Made by a program: the position numbers and the translations under genes. DNA of 12,443 nucleotides from Candidatus Hydrogenedentota bacterium. GTDB taxonomy: Bacteria > Hydrogenedentota > Hydrogenedentia > Hydrogenedentiales > GCA-2746185. Positions 8,182 through 12,443 of the stretch are shown piece after piece (position 1 is the first letter of the stretch; each line of letters begins with the position of its first letter). The DNA is taken from assembly GCA_012965445.1 (NCBI GenBank), contig DTSJ01000181.1, forward strand, positions 1 through 12,443, written 5' to 3'. Under the pieces are notes generated by a model. The model saw nothing but the letters and a program-made list of their open reading frames with translations, was not told the DNA's origin and ran no database searches.

Positions 8182-9090
8182 ATGCGTCGATTTAAACTCT
8201 CCCCTGAAGGCCCTGAAGTCTCCGCTATAGCCTACGGTGTATGGCGGCTCGGCGACGATCCGAAAGGAACGTCTACAGCGATCGTACGCGAGAAAATCGA
8301 TGCCTGCCTGGAATCCGGGATAACGACCTTCGACCACGCAGACATTTACGGACTGTACACCTGCGAGGGGTTATTCGGAGCGGCACTCTCGCAGTCACCG
8401 GAGCTCAGAGATCAGATGGAAATTGTGACCAAGTGCGGGATTCTGTGTCCATGCGATGCATTACCCGACGTAGAAGTAAAGCACTACAATGCGACCGCCG
8501 ACTATATCGAAGCCTGTGTGGACCGGTCCCTGCGAGAGCTTCAGATTGACACGATTGATGTCCTACTCATTCACCGGCCCGACTGGCTGACACGAGCCGA
8601 TGATACCGCGGACGGAATTCAGCGCGTGATGGATAAAGGAAAAGTTCGCTCAGTCGGCGTATCGAATTACTCGACCTCTCAGTTCGACCTCCTCTCAAGT
8701 TGTTTCGACGGCGTCCTCGCGACGAACCAACTCGAAGTGAACCTCTTTCACATGGACACAATCTACGACGGAACGTTGAATCAGTGCGAACAAAACAACA
8801 TACACCCCATGGCCTGGTCGCCCCTCGCAGGCGGACGTATCATGTCTGGCGATGATTCCGACACAATGCGAACAAGGGATGCGTTGCTCGCCATAGCCAA
8901 GGAACTGGATGTGACTCAAGAGCAAGTCGCCCTCGCATGGGTCGCAGCCCTACCCTCTCAACCCCAAGTGATCATCGGAACAAATCAACCGGATCGCATA
9001 CGCGAATCGGCGCGTAGCGAGTCCATAAAGTTGTCACGCACCCAGTGGTATCAACTTTGGGAAGCCGCCCGGGGCGTCGAGGTACCTTGA
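8182..9090 (+). CDS. Aldo/keto reductase, YdhF-like (AKR11-type)
   Basis: A 302-residue TIM-barrel reductase that uses NADPH (usually) to reduce an aldehyde or ketone. The catalytic tetrad is visible: Asp51 and Tyr56 (FDHADIYG), Lys84 (VTKCG) and His131 (LLIHRPD). GKVRSVGVSNY, MAWSPLAGGR and IIGTNQPDRI are further family hallmarks. The pattern is close to E. coli YdhF, including the SPEGPE start and the ending near GVEVP. It begins four bases after the monooxygenase stop, with AAGGAAG eight bases before the ATG, so both enzymes are made together. That pairing suggests it reduces the aldehyde released by the monooxygenase, as SmoB reduces 6-oxo-glucose made by SmoC in sulfoquinovose breakdown. 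The family is certain; the substrate is inferred from context only. Confidence 0.93.
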   Translation: MRRFKLSPEGPEVSAIAYGVWRLGDDPKGTSTAIVREKIDACLESGITTFDHADIYGLYTCEGLFGAALSQSPELRDQMEIVTKCGILCPCDALPDVEVKHYNATADYIEACVDRSLRELQIDTIDVLLIHRPDWLTRADDTADGIQRVMDKGKVRSVGVSNYSTSQFDLLSSCFDGVLATNQLEVNLFHMDTIYDGTLNQCEQNNIHPMAWSPLAGGRIMSGDDSDTMRTRDALLAIAKELDVTQEQVALAWVAALPSQPQVIIGTNQPDRIRESARSESIKLSRTQWYQLWEAARGVEVP

Positions 9091-9163
9091 TGAAATAGAA
9101 TCGTTTAGATGAATTAGACTACTCGTAACATTTACCCGGAATGATTTGAAAAGGAAGAAACAC
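9091..9163. other. Spacer between aldo/keto reductase and SDR genes
   Basis: A 73-bp A/T-rich gap holding the SDR ribosome site AAGGAAG (9151-9157). I see no hairpin terminator and no clear -35/-10 pair. Continuation of the upstream transcript is the simplest reading. Confidence 0.4.
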
Positions 9164-9979
9164 ATGGAGGAAAAATCCATTTTTATTACCGGAGCCGCCA
9201 GTGGAATTGGCCGCGCTACGGCAGAGCTATTTCATGACAAAGGCTGGTTCGTTGGATGCTACGACGTGGACACCGATGCACTTGAGAATCTTCGGCAACA
9301 GTTGGGTGAGCGGTGCATCACCGGACACCTGGATGTACGGGACAAGGCGGCCTTCGATGCCGCTATGGCCGCATTTTCAGAACAAACAGGCGGTCGCCTG
9401 GATGTCATGTTTAACAATGCCGGTATCACAGCAGGCGGCTATTTTGATGACGTGCCTTTCGAAAAACTTATCGACATCGTCAATATTAATTTAATTGGTG
9501 TCCTGAACGGCACCCATGCTGCTTTACCGCTACTGAAAAAGACAGAGAACTCGCTCTGCTGTTCGACGGCATCATCTGCCGCCATCCACAGTAGCCCCGG
9601 CATGGCGGTTTATGGAGCCACAAAACACGCCGTGAAGGGATTTACTCAGACGATGAGTATTGAGATGGCGCGCTATGGTTGTAGAGCCTCGGATGTGATG
9701 CCCGGAATTATTGATACGCCGTTGTGGAGTAGCAGCAAGTACGTCGAGGGCAAGGCAGTCTCGAACTACGAAGAGATCCCGAAAAGGAATGCTAACCTGG
9801 CCGATGCCACCAGAACTATAGCCCCGTCCGAAGTCGCGGACGCCGTCTGGAACGCCTACCACGGAGACAAAGTGCACTGGTATGTCCCGCCGGAACTGGA
9901 GGAAAATACCCGAAGAAAAGAAACTCCTGAGGAGATTCGTGACGCGGCGATCCCGCAGCACGGCGGCCAAGTTGACTAG
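9164..9979 (+). CDS. Classical short-chain dehydrogenase/reductase (SDR)
   Basis: The protein has 271 residues and a Rossmann fold: TGAASGIG nucleotide loop (residues 9-16), Asp34 after the second strand (CYDVD), pointing to NAD(H) rather than NADP(H), the NNAG motif (84-87), Asn109, and the catalytic Ser137, Tyr150 and Lys154 (YGATK). It oxidises an alcohol or reduces a carbonyl in the cytoplasm; the substrate is unknown. I chose ATG 9164 because AAGGAAG lies six bases upstream. An in-frame TTG at 9146 would add a lysine-rich hexapeptide and leave that ribosome site inside the gene. A 73-bp gap separates it from the aldo/keto reductase, so it may be a later part of the same transcript or have its own promoter. 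Its TAG stop shares bases with the stop of the convergent gene. No terminator fits between them. Confidence 0.93.
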   Translation: MEEKSIFITGAASGIGRATAELFHDKGWFVGCYDVDTDALENLRQQLGERCITGHLDVRDKAAFDAAMAAFSEQTGGRLDVMFNNAGITAGGYFDDVPFEKLIDIVNINLIGVLNGTHAALPLLKKTENSLCCSTASSAAIHSSPGMAVYGATKHAVKGFTQTMSIEMARYGCRASDVMPGIIDTPLWSSSKYVEGKAVSNYEEIPKRNANLADATRTIAPSEVADAVWNAYHGDKVHWYVPPELEENTRRKETPEEIRDAAIPQHGGQVD

Positions 9980-11058
9980 GTTCGCAGCTCAACCCCCGGC
10001 TTGAGTACGGGCTCCACCTTCCCCACAGACAAAAGAGATTCTACACAGTCGCGTATAGAATCGTCGAGCGGGCGAAATTCCATGCCGAGTGCCGCCCGGA
10101 TGCGGTCATTGCGCAAATCGCAGCCCCCCCAGATGGCCCTGAATTCGGCTTCTCTTGCCCGAACCTTTTCGGGCAGCGGGTCAATGAGCTTCGCCCCCGC
10201 AAACCCCAGTTCCGGGAGAAGGCGGTCGATACTGGCACACACCTCTTCCACTTTGGGTGTGTCCGTTGACCAGGCAATGAAACGCTGCCCGTTTTCAACA
10301 TCAACGCTTTCGAGCAGCCGAATGTGTGCTTCCGCCGTGTCGCGCACATCAACGGTGTACCAGGGACGATACGCGCCCATCACGTTTTGCGAATATTCAC
10401 CCAGTAGCATGGTCTCAATATGATGTTGCCAGGGACCGAAGTCCTTTTGATGCGCGGACAGGATGGGGCCGACATTGTCGCCGGGACAACAGGTAATGGC
10501 ATCCCATCGACCGCTTGCCTCGGCAGCCTCAGAGAATGCACGTTGCGCCAGAACCTTCCCCATGGAATACCCCTGGCCACCCTTCGCCGTTCGTTTGGGA
10601 TTTTGTTCATCAGGATAACGGTCTTCGTCAAAGACTGGCCGCCGGACAAGCTCTTGCATATCCGTTTCAGAGATTACCGCAGCGATACTGGATGTCACTA
10701 CGACGCGGATTACAGTTTCCGACAGGTTGATGCTGTTGATAATGTGATCACAGACCATCTTGACGTAGTCCTGGTCATCGTAGGTGGATACATGCGACAC
10801 GTGCGCAACACCCCGGCAACCCTTGAAAATCTCATCAAAACAACCCGCCACGTCAAGGTCCGCTGAATGAAGCGTCAAACGGCCGGAGGCATGGCCCGGC
10901 ATGTCCCTAAGAAAGCCTGTCTTCGTTGAATCGTTCGCATCCCGAACGCATGCGCGCACCTTGTATCCCTTGTCCAAAAGTAGGCGCACGACCCAACCGC
11001 CGATAAATCCCGCACTGCCTGTCACTGCAACTGTTTCGCCCACAGGTATTGGTCCCAT
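9976..11058 (-). CDS. NAD(P)-dependent epimerase / dihydroflavonol-reductase-like extended SDR
   Basis: The 360-residue extended SDR has TGSAGFIG (residues 13-20), Arg39 after the second strand (RACVRD), favouring NADP(H), Ser123/Ser124 (VVTSSIAAV) and the catalytic Tyr164 and Lys168 (YSMGK). The overall pattern follows plant dihydroflavonol reductase and bacterial aldehyde or ketone reductases of that branch, with a divided C-terminal substrate domain. A role in reducing a carbonyl or modifying a sugar-like ring is possible, but the substrate cannot be told. The start ATG has AAGGAG seven to eight bases upstream. It is the last gene of a minus-strand series after the VOC protein (87-bp gap). 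Its TAG stop shares a CTAG with the stop of the plus-strand SDR, so the two transcripts run into each other. Confidence 0.88.
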   Translation of the reverse strand: MGPIPVGETVAVTGSAGFIGGWVVRLLLDKGYKVRACVRDANDSTKTGFLRDMPGHASGRLTLHSADLDVAGCFDEIFKGCRGVAHVSHVSTYDDQDYVKMVCDHIINSINLSETVIRVVVTSSIAAVISETDMQELVRRPVFDEDRYPDEQNPKRTAKGGQGYSMGKVLAQRAFSEAAEASGRWDAITCCPGDNVGPILSAHQKDFGPWQHHIETMLLGEYSQNVMGAYRPWYTVDVRDTAEAHIRLLESVDVENGQRFIAWSTDTPKVEEVCASIDRLLPELGFAGAKLIDPLPEKVRAREAEFRAIWGGCDLRNDRIRAALGMEFRPLDDSIRDCVESLLSVGKVEPVLKPGVELRT

Positions 11059-11145
11059 CGATTTACTCCTTAATTTATTTGCTCAATGAGGTTCGAGCCT
11101 GAATGTGATTGCTCTCTGAATGCGTCCTGGAAATATCAAATCCTT

Positions 11146-12102
11146 TCAACGTGCCTTCAGTGTCATAATGGAGTTCCCTGAATCAGGCGCCGGCTGAATC
11201 AGACTAAACAGATTGCCGTCCGGATCTCTGCCAAAGACCTCCGTTGATGCATTGCACTGCACCGGCTCTGACAGAAACTGCACACCCGATTCATAGAGCC
11301 GTTTGTAGTCGCTTTGAATATCCATGACCTCAAAGGCAAACTTGGTATAGCCAATCTTCTCGAAGGGAATAGGAGCCCCGGCTTCCGGTGTGACAGGGTT
11401 TACAAACTGCCAGAGTTCAAGAATCATGTTGTCCATATTGAACCAGGCTGCACGAATAAATGTATCGTCGTAGTCGACGACTTCGTCAAACCGTGGACCA
11501 GTTACTTTATCGCTTCTGCGGGTGGGTTCGAACCCGATAATGTTCTCATAAAAAGAAACTAGTCTGTCGATGTCGGGAGATACGAGTGCAACATGCGAGA
11601 GCCAATGAGGACCTTTAAAATGCGGTTCGTCCAAATGCTCCGTCTCAAACATGATACCGTCGGAGTCCCGCCCATAGGCGTAGTAAACCCCGTAGCCGCC
11701 CAGATCCACCGGCTCGGTCCCCCTGCTGACAGAGGTCGCACCGAGTTTCCTGAAACGGTTGTAGATATCTTGCGACGTGGGGGATTGAAAACAAATATGC
11801 GTTATCCCTGGCCCTTGAAAGGGTATTTCCTTAGCCAGGCCGGCAAGCGACGGTTCATATTGGGAAAGCTCAAGGTACCCATTCGGGCTAGCCAGAACCG
11901 CTCTGTCAACTGGTGTGTTGTCAAAGCCACTCGCCTTCTCTGCTGCCGAATTGCTTAGACGCTTCGAATGATCCGCTTCAACAGACGCCGCCTCTGTGTA
12001 GAAAGCAATTGATGCCTTCAGGTCACTCACCGATAGGCCGATGTGATTAAAGCCGATCACTGTTGATGCGCTGACTATTGTCCGCTCCGGCTGGTCTGTC
12101 AT
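11146..12102 (-). CDS. VOC-superfamily protein (glyoxalase / extradiol dioxygenase fold), four modules
   Basis: The 318-residue cytoplasmic protein is built of four beta-alpha-beta-beta-beta modules in two pairs. The first pair holds a full 2-His-2-Glu metal set: His20 (FNHIGLSV), Glu78 (GYLELSQY), His102 (GITHICF) and Glu153 (IMFETEH). In the second pair only half remains: His170 (LSHVALV) and Glu229 (MILELW) are kept, while the other two sites are Lys254 (YTKFAF) and Ser300 (NLFSLIQ). In classical type I extradiol dioxygenases the metal sits in the C-terminal half, so this is more like a glyoxalase-type isomerase, hydrolase or lyase with a degenerate second half. GAGGA lies about seven bases before the ATG. 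It follows the GPH symporter gene by 54 bases and likely shares its transcript. The fold is firm; the reaction is not known. Confidence 0.85.
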   Translation of the reverse strand: MTDQPERTIVSASTVIGFNHIGLSVSDLKASIAFYTEAASVEADHSKRLSNSAAEKASGFDNTPVDRAVLASPNGYLELSQYEPSLAGLAKEIPFQGPGITHICFQSPTSQDIYNRFRKLGATSVSRGTEPVDLGGYGVYYAYGRDSDGIMFETEHLDEPHFKGPHWLSHVALVSPDIDRLVSFYENIIGFEPTRRSDKVTGPRFDEVVDYDDTFIRAAWFNMDNMILELWQFVNPVTPEAGAPIPFEKIGYTKFAFEVMDIQSDYKRLYESGVQFLSEPVQCNASTEVFGRDPDGNLFSLIQPAPDSGNSIMTLKAR

Positions 12103-12156
12103 AAATATATCCTCAAAATTCCATTAGGGAAAGGTTTAAAATCAGCAAGGGCAGTG

Positions 12157-12443
12157 TTAATCGCTTGACTGCGCCTTTTCTTGTAGCAACCTTGCGATCT
12201 CCTGATGCCGTTCCCGACTAAGACTGTACTTGTTGTACACAAAGAGGGAAACAACAGCAGCTATGGCCATAATAGGCCCGGCAACGATCCCTAGACGGAG
12301 CACTACTTTACTGTCAAGCTGCCCCGGAACTGCGTCAAAAGGCATGAGGATATAAAAGTCCAGCACTATACCCGCAAAAAAGTGTCCGAAAGAATTCGAA
12401 GCCTTGGCAAAAAAGGCCCGGGCCGCATAATAGAGCCCTTCCT
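12157..12443 (-). CDS. GPH-family (glycoside-pentoside-hexuronide) MFS sugar:cation symporter, C-terminal part
   Basis: The frame is open from the right edge and ends at the TAA of 12159-12157, giving 95 residues of the protein's C-terminus. It begins EGLYYAARAFFAKASNSFGH, the motif that precedes the second-last membrane helix in MelB/YicJ/YihO-type transporters. A helix follows (VVLRLGIVAGPIMAIAAVVSLFVY), then the characteristic charged tail NKYSLSRERHQEIARLLQEK. These inner-membrane carriers import sugars, glycosides or hexuronates with a cation. The start codon and substrate-binding residues are outside the window. It is the first visible gene of the minus-strand series with the VOC protein and the extended SDR. 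E. coli YihO, a GPH carrier, is linked to sulfoquinovose uptake, but the family is broad and the substrate here is unknown. Confidence 0.85.
   Translation of the reverse strand, partial: EGLYYAARAFFAKASNSFGHFFAGIVLDFYILMPFDAVPGQLDSKVVLRLGIVAGPIMAIAAVVSLFVYNKYSLSRERHQEIARLLQEKAQSSD

Noticed and set aside
9146..9163. TTG start for the SDR
   Set aside because: The ATG at 9164 has AAGGAAG at good spacing; the TTG would add KRKKH before the first beta strand without a ribosome site.
10420..10866. A 148-codon plus-strand open frame
   Set aside because: It is the shadow of the extended SDR gene on the opposite strand, which has a clear Rossmann loop and YxxxK site.

Overview
The window looks like accessory or catabolic DNA of a Gram-negative heterotroph, most likely a proteobacterium. 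Evidence is the roughly balanced base composition, tightly packed genes with AGGA/AAGGAG-type ribosome sites, signal peptides, a TRAP transporter, an SsuD-like flavin monooxygenase and an IS3-family insertion sequence. A marine gammaproteobacterium would fit, but the sequence alone does not prove it.

Layout. (1) Positions 1-336 hold the C-terminal end of a class-C beta-lactamase/esterase-type serine hydrolase. It is followed by a complete, exported prolyl oligopeptidase (446-2563). (2) Positions 2704-3989 are an intact IS3-family element on the minus strand, with terminal inverted repeats, orfA, orfB, a -1 slippery run and a D,D(35)E catalytic set. It has no target-site duplication. It cuts off a minus-strand Gfo/Idh/MocA dehydrogenase gene, of which only the first 31 codons survive (up to 4083). 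(3) A candidate promoter and a perfect 10-bp palindrome precede a plus-strand cluster from 4186 to 9979: TRAP small permease, TRAP large permease, TRAP binding protein, SsuD-like flavin monooxygenase, YdhF-like aldo/keto reductase and a classical SDR. The first five are overlapping or separated by no more than 8 bp. (4) On the minus strand, reading back from the right edge, lie the C-terminus of a GPH-family sugar:cation symporter, a four-module VOC (glyoxalase/extradiol-type) protein and a dihydroflavonol-reductase-like extended SDR. The last gene converges on the plus-strand cluster so tightly that the two stop codons share bases.

How the genes may work together (inference). The TRAP system would import an organic acid or sulfonate. 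The SsuD-like enzyme would cleave a C-S bond, giving sulfite and an aldehyde. The adjacent aldo/keto reductase would reduce that aldehyde, and the SDRs would continue oxidation or reduction. This order of activities resembles the sulfoquinovose monooxygenase (sulfo-SMO) route, in which a flavin monooxygenase (SmoC) is paired with an aldo/keto reductase (SmoB), but with a TRAP importer in place of an ABC importer. The Gfo/Idh/MocA stub and the GPH symporter are compatible with a sugar-like substrate. No flavin reductase, sulfite-handling gene, regulator, RNA gene or CRISPR array is visible, so the substrate is unproven.
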